NCBI GenBank assembly: GCA_947624425.1
Contig: CANQKG010000110.1
Span: forward strand, 1 to 5,379
Length of the DNA stretch: 5,379 nucleotides
DNA from: an uncultured Clostridia bacterium
GTDB lineage: Bacteria; Bacillota; Clostridia; Oscillospirales; Ruminococcaceae
Direction of reading: 5' to 3'
Shown: one piece after another, positions 1 through 5,379 of the stretch
How the letters are laid out: every line of letters begins with the position of its first letter
Position numbering within the stretch: the first letter of the stretch is position 1
Notes under the pieces: generated by a model
Databases searched by the model: none
What the model saw: only the letters and a program-made list of their open reading frames with translations
Told to the model about the DNA's origin: nothing
Program-made: the position numbers and the translations under genes

Positions 1-2
1 CC

Positions 3-479
3 GAATGCGGCGGCGTGCAGGTACATACCTCCGCCGCGGACGCCCTTTCAAAGATGTTTGCGGCGGCAAAACAAAGCGGCGTGACGCTTACCGTCCATTC
101 CGCCTACCGTTCCCGCGCGGAGCAGCAAGCGGAATTGGACGAAAAGATCGCCGCCTATCGGGAGAAGGGTATGTTCCCGTTCTTTGCGAAAAAGAAGGCG
201 GAGCAGGAGGTACAGCGGCCGGGAGAGAGCGAGCATCAAACCGGGCTGGCGCTCGATCTGGGCGGCGATGCGGATACCGATACGGAAAAGGCACAGCAAT
301 GGCTTTTTGACCACGCGCCGGAATACGGCTTTATTCTCCGCTATCCCGCAGGCAAGGACAAGATCACCGGCATTACCTATGAACCGTGGCATTACCGTTT
401 TGTCGGGATCGCGGCGGCAAAGGCGATCACCGATGCCGGCATGACCTTGGAAGAATTTACGGAGGAGGCAGAACGGTGA
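3..479 (+). CDS. VanY-like D-alanyl-D-alanine carboxypeptidase (M15B metallopeptidase), 5' end missing
   Basis: The reading frame is open from the left edge to TGA at 477-479, giving 158 residues of the C-terminal catalytic domain; the start and any signal peptide or membrane anchor lie outside the window. Peptidases of this family are zinc enzymes that remove the terminal D-Ala from peptidoglycan stem peptides, usually outside the membrane. The sequence shows the family's signatures in order: AYRSRAEQQ (about 102-128), the zinc-binding SEHQTGLALD with His at 234-236 and Asp at 255-257, and EPWHY with the general-base Glu at 381-383 and the third zinc ligand His at 390-392. All expected catalytic residues are present, so the enzyme should be active. 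A GTG at 15 is in frame but is unlikely to be the start, because the frame continues upstream and the domain would be clipped. The stop overlaps the next small ORF by four bases. Family assignment is firm; exact substrate (D,D- or L,D-peptide bond) is inferred. Confidence 0.9.
   Translation, partial: ECGGVQVHTSAADALSKMFAAAKQSGVTLTVHSAYRSRAEQQAELDEKIAAYREKGMFPFFAKKKAEQEVQRPGESEHQTGLALDLGGDADTDTEKAQQWLFDHAPEYGFILRYPAGKDKITGITYEPWHYRFVGIAAAKAITDAGMTLEEFTEEAER
464..468 (+). promoter_or_regulatory. Ribosome binding site for the 27-aa ORF
   Basis: GGAGG lies seven bases upstream of the GTG at 476. A second overlapping GGAGG sits at 461-465. The sites lie within the last codons of the carboxypeptidase gene, as expected for a coupled downstream gene. 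They also encode Glu-Glu in the upstream protein, so the match could be a by-product of coding. Confidence 0.45.
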
Positions 480-559
480 AACGAAGTGTAAAGCTGCTGC
501 TCGGACTGCTGATCACGGCGAGTGTGATCCTCTTTCTTTTTCGCGTTTTGCCCTCCTGA
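476..559 (+). CDS. Small single-pass membrane protein, 27 aa, unknown function
   Basis: A GTG codon at 476-478 overlaps the TGA of the preceding carboxypeptidase gene (GTGA) and opens a 27-codon frame ending in TGA at 557-559. The product begins MKRSVKLLLGLLITASV, then a run of Leu, Ile, Val and Phe, then a short tail RVLPS. That is a basic N-terminus followed by one hydrophobic helix, typical of a small membrane protein or a very short export signal. A GGAGG at 464-468 lies seven bases before the GTG, inside the end of the upstream gene, so translational coupling is plausible. I do not recognise a family. It could be a real small protein acting with the carboxypeptidase at the membrane, the remnant of a longer membrane protein, or chance. 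The hydrophobic composition, the SD spacing and the overlap argue for a real gene; the very short length argues against. Confidence 0.5.
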   Translation: MKRSVKLLLGLLITASVILFLFRVLPS

Positions 560-575
560 AATCCGGCGTTTTGCC
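543..575 (+). repeat. Short direct repeat GCGTTTTGCC, two copies
   Basis: GCGTTTTGCC occurs at 543-552, near the end of the 27-aa ORF, and again at 566-575, just after its stop, 23 bases apart start to start. The second copy forms the loop and right arm of a small hairpin (CCGGC at 563-567 with GCCGG at 573-577). The hairpin has no following T-run, so it does not look like an intrinsic terminator. The repeat is short and may be chance or a local duplication. Confidence 0.4.
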
Positions 576-623
576 GGGAACCGAAATTGTTGCGAAAAAC
601 CCGAAAAAAAAGAAAGAAAACCC

Positions 624-652
624 TTGCAAAAGCAAAAGGAACATGATATTCT
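624..652 (+). promoter_or_regulatory. Sigma-A-type promoter with extended -10 for the hexosaminidase gene
   Basis: The -35 element is TTGCAA (624-629) and the -10 element is TATTCT (647-652), separated by exactly 17 bases. A TG one base before the -10 (644-645) makes it an extended -10 promoter, which compensates for 4/6 matches in each hexamer. The A-rich stretch at 602-620 just upstream resembles an UP-element. Initiation would be expected near 658-660, giving a leader of about 45 bases before the ATG at 705. The -10 hexamer overlaps the left arm of the 12-bp inverted repeat, so a protein bound there could block RNA polymerase. Confidence 0.65.
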
Positions 653-720
653 GTTACTTAAAGCAAAAAACACCTGTCCGGTAGTAACGGAGGAATTTTA
701 TCTCATGAAAGTAACAGAAT
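648..720. repeat. Perfect 12-bp inverted repeat spanning promoter and start codon (candidate operator or hairpin)
   Basis: ATTCTGTTACTT at 648-659 is the exact reverse complement of AAGTAACAGAAT at 709-720, with 49 bases between the arms and about 61 bp centre to centre. The left arm covers most of the -10 hexamer and the predicted transcription start; the right arm covers codons 2-6 of the hexosaminidase gene. A third partial copy of the core, AGTAAC, lies at 683-688, directly before the Shine-Dalgarno sequence. By rough estimate a perfect 12-bp match in about 100 bp is unlikely by chance (below one in a thousand). It could be a pair of operator sites bound by a regulator, perhaps with looping. 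It could also be an RNA stem formed only in read-through transcripts from upstream, because a transcript from the local promoter would lack most of the left arm. The repeat is seen directly; its role is inferred. Confidence 0.55.
689..694 (+). promoter_or_regulatory. Ribosome binding site that sets the hexosaminidase start at 705
   Basis: GGAGGA lies ten bases before the ATG at 705-707. This favours the ATG over the in-frame TTG at 624, which has no SD and is itself the promoter -35 element. The first two bases of the SD are adjacent to the AGTAAC core at 683-688 and could be paired with CTGTTACT at 651-658 in a longer transcript. Confidence 0.8.
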
Positions 721-2609
721 CCTCATTTCATCTCACAAAGGCTGTCGAAGAAATTCTGACCGAACTTGGGGCGGAGATTTCGGCAGACGGGCTTCAGCTG
801 CACTGCCACAACGATCCCGACCATGAAGGGCTGACCGTCACCAAAACAGGCAATACGGTGGAGATCACCTATCAGCAACAGGTGCTTCTGTTTCGGGGGC
901 TTTCCATTGTAAAGGAGCATGACGGCGAAGAAAGCTATTCGATCTCGCAGAAATGCGTGTTTGAAAGCAACGGCACCATGATCGACTGTTCCCGTAACGC
1001 CGTGCTGAAGGTGGAAACGGTGAAAAAGCTGATCCGGCAGTTTGCGCTGATGGGCTGCAACATGATGATGCTGTACACCGAGGACACCTATGAGGTGCAA
1101 AACCAGCCCTATTACGGATATATGAGGGGTCGGTACACCGTTGACGAGCTGAAGGAGCTGGACAAATATGCGGCTCTTTTCGGCATTGAGCTTGTCCCCT
1201 GTATCCAAACGCTGGCGCATTTGCAGTGCCTGCTGCGCTGGCCGAAATACCGGGTCATCAACGATGTGGCCGACATCCTGCTGACCGACGATGAGCGCAC
1301 CTACCGGCTGATCGAGGACATGATCTCCTCCTGCCGGGACGCCTTCTCCAGTTCGCAGATCCATATCGGCATGGACGAGGCGTGGATGCTGGGACGGGGC
1401 AAGTTCCAGGATCTCCACGGATATGAGGATCGCTTTGAGATCATGTGCCGCCACCTGGAGCGGGTGATCGCGATCTGCGAAAAGTACAACTTCTCCCCGA
1501 TGATGTGGAGCGATATGTTCTTCCACCTGATCGGCACGCAGGATGAGGAATCCGGCTACGGCGCCCAAGTGATCGACAGCGCCGAGGCGCAGGAAAAGCT
1601 CAAGCGGATCCCGAAGGGCGTAACGCTGGTCTACTGGGATTATTATGCCAAGAACAAAGAGCGGTACGACCGCATTATGGATCAGCACCTGGAATTCAAC
1701 GACCATATCATTTTTGCCGGCGGCGCCTGGCGGTGGTCAGGCTATGCGCCCACCAATCACCACAGCATCAAGGTCTCCAAACTGGCGCTCCAAAGCTGTA
1801 TCGAGCATGGCGTGACCAAGGTGTTCTCCACCGCATGGGGCGACAACGGAGCGGATGCCAGCATCTATTCCGCACTTCCCTCTCTCCTGCTCTTCGCCGA
1901 GTGCGGATTTAATCCCCACATCACCGATGAGGAGCTGGCAAGCCGTTTCAAAGCCTGCTTCGGTGCGGAGATCGACGATTTCCTGCTGATGGATCAGCTC
2001 AACGGGCCGGAGGGCAAGCTGCCCTCGCAGCAAAACTCCAACCCCTGCAAATATCTGCTGTTCCAGGATCCGATGATGGGCATTTTTGACCGGCATGCAA
2101 CCATGGATTTCGGCGCTTTCTACGGCAAAACCGCAAAGGCTCTCTTCGAGGCGGAAAAAAGAAATCCCGATTATGCGGTGCAGTTTAGAACTCTGGCGCA
2201 GCTTTCCGCAGTGCTGGAATACAAAAGCATTGTGGGACTGCAGCTGAAAGAAGCCTACGATAAAAACGACCGGGCGTCCCTCCAAAGACTGGCGAACGAA
2301 ACACTCCCCCGGATCGCGAACCGCACATCCGCTTTGAAAGAAACGCTGGAAGAACAGTGGATGCAGGAAAACAAGGCCTTCGGCTTTGAGGTGCAGGATA
2401 TCCGCATCTCGGGCGTGATTGCCAGGGCGCACTCCGCCTCCCGCCGAATCAACGCCTATCTGAACGGCGAGGTGGACAAGCTGGAGGAGCTTGCCTGCGA
2501 CCGCCTGTTCTTTGACGGACGGGAGAAAGCGGAGGACCGCGATATGCTGGGTACCCAGTGCAATCTGTGGCACCAGATCTGTACCGGCACCGTTATGGCG
2601 GGCATATAA
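705..2609 (+). CDS. Cytosolic beta-N-acetylhexosaminidase, glycoside hydrolase family 20
   Basis: This 634-residue enzyme should release terminal beta-linked GlcNAc or GalNAc from glycans by the substrate-assisted GH20 mechanism. The N-terminal 95 residues resemble the GH20 accessory alpha/beta domain (it ends in the typical FRGLSIV segment). The TIM barrel follows from about residue 100 to 400, and a helical C-terminal region completes the protein. The catalytic pair is in HIGMDEAW (residues 220-227): Asp224 orients the N-acetyl group and Glu225 (codon 1377-1379) is the acid/base. Other active-site segments are MMWSD (266-270), VYWDYY (309-314) and TAWGDNG (376-382). No signal peptide or membrane segment is present, so it is intracellular. 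Length and lack of export signal recall the pneumococcal GH20C type and Paenibacillus Hex1-like enzymes. It is transcribed from its own promoter and ends in a strong terminator. Substrates probably enter by transport, as wall turnover products or host/dietary glycan fragments; the exact linkage is not readable from sequence. Confidence 0.9.
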   Translation: MKVTESSFHLTKAVEEILTELGAEISADGLQLHCHNDPDHEGLTVTKTGNTVEITYQQQVLLFRGLSIVKEHDGEESYSISQKCVFESNGTMIDCSRNAVLKVETVKKLIRQFALMGCNMMMLYTEDTYEVQNQPYYGYMRGRYTVDELKELDKYAALFGIELVPCIQTLAHLQCLLRWPKYRVINDVADILLTDDERTYRLIEDMISSCRDAFSSSQIHIGMDEAWMLGRGKFQDLHGYEDRFEIMCRHLERVIAICEKYNFSPMMWSDMFFHLIGTQDEESGYGAQVIDSAEAQEKLKRIPKGVTLVYWDYYAKNKERYDRIMDQHLEFNDHIIFAGGAWRWSGYAPTNHHSIKVSKLALQSCIEHGVTKVFSTAWGDNGADASIYSALPSLLLFAECGFNPHITDEELASRFKACFGAEIDDFLLMDQLNGPEGKLPSQQNSNPCKYLLFQDPMMGIFDRHATMDFGAFYGKTAKALFEAEKRNPDYAVQFRTLAQLSAVLEYKSIVGLQLKEAYDKNDRASLQRLANETLPRIANRTSALKETLEEQWMQENKAFGFEVQDIRISGVIARAHSASRRINAYLNGEVDKLEELACDRLFFDGREKAEDRDMLGTQCNLWHQICTGTVMAGI

Positions 2610-2621
2610 GAATAAAACGGC

Positions 2622-2654
2622 AAAAGCGGCAACCTGTTCGGTTGCCGCTTTTTT
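2622..2654. terminator. Bidirectional intrinsic terminator between convergent genes
   Basis: GCGGCAACC (2626-2634) pairs perfectly with GGTTGCCGC (2640-2648) around a TGTTC loop. Six Ts follow on the plus strand (2649-2654). AAAA precedes the stem (2622-2625), giving a T-run for leftward transcripts, and it can also extend the stem. It begins 12 bases after the hexosaminidase stop, and its T-run shares one base with the stop codon of tag, so one element serves both converging genes. The plus-strand direction is the stronger of the two. Confidence 0.92.
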
Positions 2655-3250
2655 CATTTCTGTACCGAGATCGGGTAATGGGTGTTGATGTAGGCATACT
2701 GCGGGCAGGTTGCCGCATGATCGTTGATCAGCCCGACCGCCTGCATATGCGAATAGAGGGTGATCGAACCGAGATACCGCATCCCCCGCTTTTTCAGCTC
2801 TGCCGCCACACGATCCGAAAGCTCATTGGAAGCGGGACAATTTTGCTGATGATCCGGATAAACAAGCGTTTTATTTCCGGTGAAGGACCACAGCCAGCTG
2901 TCAAAGGAGCCGTATTCCCTTTCTATCTCCAAAAACACCTGCGCGTTTTTGATGATTGCCCTGATTTTCGGGGCGGAGCGTATCATATTCGGGATCGAGA
3001 GGATCCGCGTCACATCTTCCTCGGTAAAGGCGGCGACCCGTTTGGGGTCAAAGTCCGCAAACGCCTCCCGGATCGCCTCCCGCTTTTTGAGGATCAAAAG
3101 CCAGCTTAACCCGCACTGCATTGCTTCCAGCGTCAGATGCTCAAACTGCCTGCGGTCGTCGTGCACCGGAATACCCCATTCCCGATCATGATAACTGCAA
3201 AGCAGCGGATCGCCCTGCCGCCAGCCGCACCCTGCTTCTTCCGGCATCAT
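2654..3250 (-). CDS. tag: DNA-3-methyladenine glycosylase I
   Basis: This protein of 198 residues (E. coli Tag is 187) should excise 3-methyladenine from alkylated DNA, starting base excision repair in the cytoplasm. The whole family pattern is present. The zinc ligands are Cys8 in CGW, His21 in YHDREWG, and His178 and Cys182 in NDHAATC. The active-site Glu42 lies in LEAMQCGLSW, with Tyr20 and Trp50 lining the base pocket by analogy with E. coli. The segments LKKREAIREAF, KKRGMRYLG and SHMQAVGLINDH also match. Two ATG codons stand in tandem at 3248-3250 and 3245-3247. The first overlaps the uvrA stop by one base and is only four bases from the SD; the second has the better seven-base spacing, so the true protein may be 197 residues. 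It sits directly downstream of uvrA and is probably translated by coupling from it. Confidence 0.95.
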   Translation of the reverse strand: MMPEEAGCGWRQGDPLLCSYHDREWGIPVHDDRRQFEHLTLEAMQCGLSWLLILKKREAIREAFADFDPKRVAAFTEEDVTRILSIPNMIRSAPKIRAIIKNAQVFLEIEREYGSFDSWLWSFTGNKTLVYPDHQQNCPASNELSDRVAAELKKRGMRYLGSITLYSHMQAVGLINDHAATCPQYAYINTHYPISVQK

Positions 3251-5379
3251 TACTCCTCCTTTTTGCGTTCCAGCACCGTTTTGAGAAACTGCCCGGTATA
3301 AGAGCGTTTACACGCCGCGACCTTCTCCGGCGTGCCGGTCGCCACGATCCTGCCGCCCTGATCGCCGCCCTCCGGTCCTAAATCGATCACATAGTCCGCG
3401 GTTTTAATGACCTCCAGATTGTGTTCGATGACCAGCACCGTGTTCCCGGCGTCCACCAATCTTTGCAGCACCTTGATCAGGCTGTGGACGTCGGCGGTGT
3501 GCAGACCGGTTGTCGGCTCGTCCAGAATATAGAGGGTGCTCCCGGTGCTTTTTCGGGACAGCTCCGCCGCCAGCTTGACCCGCTGTGCCTCGCCGCCCGA
3601 AAGGGTGGTGGCAGGCTGTCCTACCTTTACATAGCCCAGTCCGACGTCGCAGATCGTCCGAAAGCGATTGGCGATCTTCGGCACTGCCGAGAAAAACTCT
3701 GCCGCTTCCTCGATCGTCATCTCCAGCACGTCGTAGATGCTCTTTCCCTTATACTGTACCTCCAGCGTTTCGCGGTTGTACCGGCGCCCTTTGCAGACCT
3801 CGCAGGGAACGAAAATATCCGGCAGAAAGTGCATCTCGATTTTCAGAATACCGTCTCCCTCGCAGGCCTCACAGCGGCCGCCCTTGACGTTGAAGGAAAA
3901 CCGGCTGCTGCTGTAGCCGCGCTGTTTGGCGTCGGGCGTTTGGGCAAAGACCTCACGGATATCGGTGAACACGCCGGTATAGGTCGCAGGATTGGAACGG
4001 GGCGTTCTGCCGATCGGCGATTGATCGATCGCGATCACCTTATCGAGATGCTCCATTCCCTCGATCTTCTTATGCTTTCCGGCTCTGGTACGGGCATTGT
4101 TGAGGGCAGAGGCAAGATACTTATAGATGATCTCATTGACCAGCGAGGACTTACCCGAGCCGGATACGCCGGTCACGCAGGTGAAGGTGCCAAGCGGAAC
4201 CGAAACATCGATATTCTTTAAATTGTTCTGTGCGGCGCCCCGCACCGTCAGGAAATTCCCGTTTCCCTTTCTCCGCTTTTTCGGCACGGGGATTATGGCG
4301 CGCCCGCTTAAATACTGCCCGGTCACCGAAGCCTCGCAGGCTTCGATCTCCTCCACCGTTCCGGCACAGACGATCTCGCCGCCGTGTACGCCGGCGCCCG
4401 GTCCGATATCCACCAGATAATCGGCGGCGCGCATGGTGTCCTCGTCATGCTCCACCACGATCAGGGTATTGCCGAGATCGCGCAGGCGGCGGAGGGTGGC
4501 GATGAGCTTATTGTTGTCCCGCTGATGCAGCCCGATCGAAGGCTCGTCTAAAATATACAGCACGCCGACCAGCGAGGAGCCGATCTGGGTGGCAAGCCGG
4601 ATCCGCTGGCTTTCACCGCCGGATAGCGACGCGGCGCTTCGGCTGAGGGTGAGGTAAGAAAGTCCCACGCTTTGCAGAAAGCCCAGCCGTTCCCGTATTT
4701 CTTTTAGAATACTTGCGGCGATCATCCGCTCCCGATCGGTCAGCTCAAGCTCACCCATAAACGACAGTGCGTCGGTCACCGACATGGCGCAAAAATCACT
4801 GATATTCTTTCCACCGACTGTGACGGCAAGCACCTCGTCATTCAGCCGTTTGCCGTGGCAGTCGGGACATTCCACCGCCGACATGGTCTGAGTGATCTCG
4901 TCCCGGATAAAACTGCTTTTCGTCTCGCGGAAGCGGCGTTCCAGATTGGGAATGATCCCCTCAAAAACGGTATGGTATACCCCTTCCCCGTACTCGTTTT
5001 GGCGCACCATTTTGATCCGCTCACTGCCCGAGCCGTAGAGCAGAATATCCACAACCTTCTCCGGCAGATCGCAGACCGGCGTATCAAGCGAAAATCCGTA
5101 ATGCGCCGCCAGACCCTCATAATACATCTGGGCGATGGTGCCGCTCTGGCCGAAGTACCAGCCGCTTGCCTTGATCGCGCCGCCCCGAATCGAAAGAGAA
5201 CGGTTCGGGATCACCAGCGCGGGATCAACCCGCAAAAAGGTGCCGAGACCGGTACAGGTCTTGCAGGCGCCGGCAGGATTGTTGAAGGAAAACATCCGCG
5301 GTGTGAGCTCCTCAATGCTCACGCCATGCTCCGGGCAGGCATAGTTCTGGGAAAAGAGCAATTCCTCCCCGCCCTGTAC
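3250..5379 (-). CDS. uvrA: UvrA, excinuclease ABC subunit A, N-terminus beyond the window
   Basis: UvrA is the damage-sensing ATPase of nucleotide excision repair; as a dimer it finds bulky lesions and loads UvrB. The 709 residues visible run to TAA at 3250-3252. About 230 N-terminal residues, with the first Walker A, lie past the right edge, since the family is about 940 long. Seen in order on the minus strand: zinc-module segment with Cys/His at about 5337-5326 and SFNNPAGAC; ABC signature LSGGESQ (about 4626-4606); Walker B ILDEPSIGLH (about 4550); EHDED switch; second Walker A GVSGSGKSS (4170-4144); the IDQSPIGRTPRSNPATYTG block; the C-terminal zinc finger with CEAC and CEVC (3873-3793); second signature LSGGEAQ (about 3600); Walker B ILDEPTTGLH; and the EHN switch. 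No key residue is missing apart from a CxxH in place of the first CxxC. The frame stays open to the edge, so a TTG at 5361 is not the start. The gene is coupled to tag through TAATG. Confidence 0.98.
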   Translation of the reverse strand, partial: VQGGEELLFSQNYACPEHGVSIEELTPRMFSFNNPAGACKTCTGLGTFLRVDPALVIPNRSLSIRGGAIKASGWYFGQSGTIAQMYYEGLAAHYGFSLDTPVCDLPEKVVDILLYGSGSERIKMVRQNEYGEGVYHTVFEGIIPNLERRFRETKSSFIRDEITQTMSAVECPDCHGKRLNDEVLAVTVGGKNISDFCAMSVTDALSFMGELELTDRERMIAASILKEIRERLGFLQSVGLSYLTLSRSAASLSGGESQRIRLATQIGSSLVGVLYILDEPSIGLHQRDNNKLIATLRRLRDLGNTLIVVEHDEDTMRAADYLVDIGPGAGVHGGEIVCAGTVEEIEACEASVTGQYLSGRAIIPVPKKRRKGNGNFLTVRGAAQNNLKNIDVSVPLGTFTCVTGVSGSGKSSLVNEIIYKYLASALNNARTRAGKHKKIEGMEHLDKVIAIDQSPIGRTPRSNPATYTGVFTDIREVFAQTPDAKQRGYSSSRFSFNVKGGRCEACEGDGILKIEMHFLPDIFVPCEVCKGRRYNRETLEVQYKGKSIYDVLEMTIEEAAEFFSAVPKIANRFRTICDVGLGYVKVGQPATTLSGGEAQRVKLAAELSRKSTGSTLYILDEPTTGLHTADVHSLIKVLQRLVDAGNTVLVIEHNLEVIKTADYVIDLGPEGGDQGGRIVATGTPEKVAACKRSYTGQFLKTVLERKKEE
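3255..3260 (-). promoter_or_regulatory. Ribosome binding site for tag, inside the end of uvrA
   Basis: On the minus strand AGGAGG occupies 3260-3255, within the last codons of uvrA (the Lys-Glu-Glu end). It is four bases from the first ATG and seven from the second, which favours initiation at 3247. Its position ahead of the TAATG junction suits reinitiation by ribosomes finishing uvrA. Confidence 0.75.

Noticed and set aside
5..310. Arg/Gly-rich 101-codon frame on the plus strand
   Set aside because: It overlaps the carboxypeptidase frame, which carries the zinc-binding motifs. Low-complexity basic translations are typical of shifted frames in GC-rich genes.
563..577. Hairpin CCGGC/GCCGG as an intrinsic terminator for the carboxypeptidase unit
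   Set aside because: The stem is only five pairs and is followed by GAACCGAAATTG, not a T-run, on the plus strand.
624..704. N-terminal extension of the hexosaminidase from a TTG at 624 (27 extra residues)
   Set aside because: The TTG is the -35 hexamer, it has no ribosome site, and the added residues look unlike the family. The ATG at 705 has GGAGGA at a workable distance.
723..1706. Long open frame of 327 codons on the minus strand
   Set aside because: It lies wholly opposite the GH20 gene with its HxGxDE motif. Its His/Val/Gln-rich translation has no family features and no ribosome site; it is a shadow of GC-rich codon use.
1737..2657. 306-codon open frame on the minus strand
   Set aside because: It is opposite the hexosaminidase C-terminal region and would begin inside tag's terminator area. 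There is no recognisable domain.
2558..3109. 183-codon plus-strand frame across the terminator and tag
   Set aside because: It runs through a strong terminator and antisense to Tag motifs. The translation has no features.
4012..4036. GATC cluster as a possible origin or SeqA-like site
   Set aside because: It encodes the invariant IAIDQSPIG segment of UvrA, so the cluster follows from protein conservation and codon choice; no DnaA boxes were noticed nearby.
3421..4221. 266-codon open frame on the plus strand
   Set aside because: It is antisense to conserved uvrA sequence (signature II, zinc finger, Walker A) and is a shadow of that gene.

Overview
The window looks like ordinary chromosomal sequence from a fairly GC-rich, Gram-positive-type bacterium. 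My best guess is a gut or environmental member of the Clostridia (Oscillospiraceae/Ruminococcaceae-like). This rests on strong purine-rich Shine-Dalgarno sequences, the flavour of the UvrA and Tag proteins, and a VanY-type carboxypeptidase. It is an inference from style, not a taxonomic assignment. I see no mobile element, tRNA, rRNA, CRISPR array or phage gene.

Layout. The left part reads rightward. The 3' end of a VanY-like D,D-carboxypeptidase gene (3-479) overlaps by four bases a 27-codon single-helix membrane ORF (476-559). A 145-base AT-rich gap follows, carrying a good extended -10 promoter (624-652) and a perfect 12-bp inverted repeat (648-659/709-720). This gap leads into a complete cytosolic family-20 glycoside hydrolase, a beta-N-acetylhexosaminidase (705-2609). 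A strong hairpin with T-runs on both sides (2622-2654) fills the space between this gene and the leftward genes. The right part reads leftward: uvrA (nucleotide excision repair, cut by the window's right edge) runs into tag (3-methyladenine DNA glycosylase I), with stop and start codons sharing one base.

How the genes work together. Tag and UvrA form a DNA-repair unit joining base excision of alkylated adenine with nucleotide excision of bulky lesions, and translation of tag is probably coupled to uvrA. On the other side, a peptidoglycan carboxypeptidase precedes an intracellular hexosaminidase that could act on GlcNAc-containing wall fragments or imported glycans. That functional link is only suggested by adjacency, and the hexosaminidase has its own promoter.

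Nothing here is clearly a new system. The items most worth a second look are the long inverted repeat that spans the hexosaminidase promoter and start codon, the tiny overlapping membrane ORF, the uvrA-tag coupling, and the high density of GATC sites (70 by hand count, against about 20 expected from base composition).
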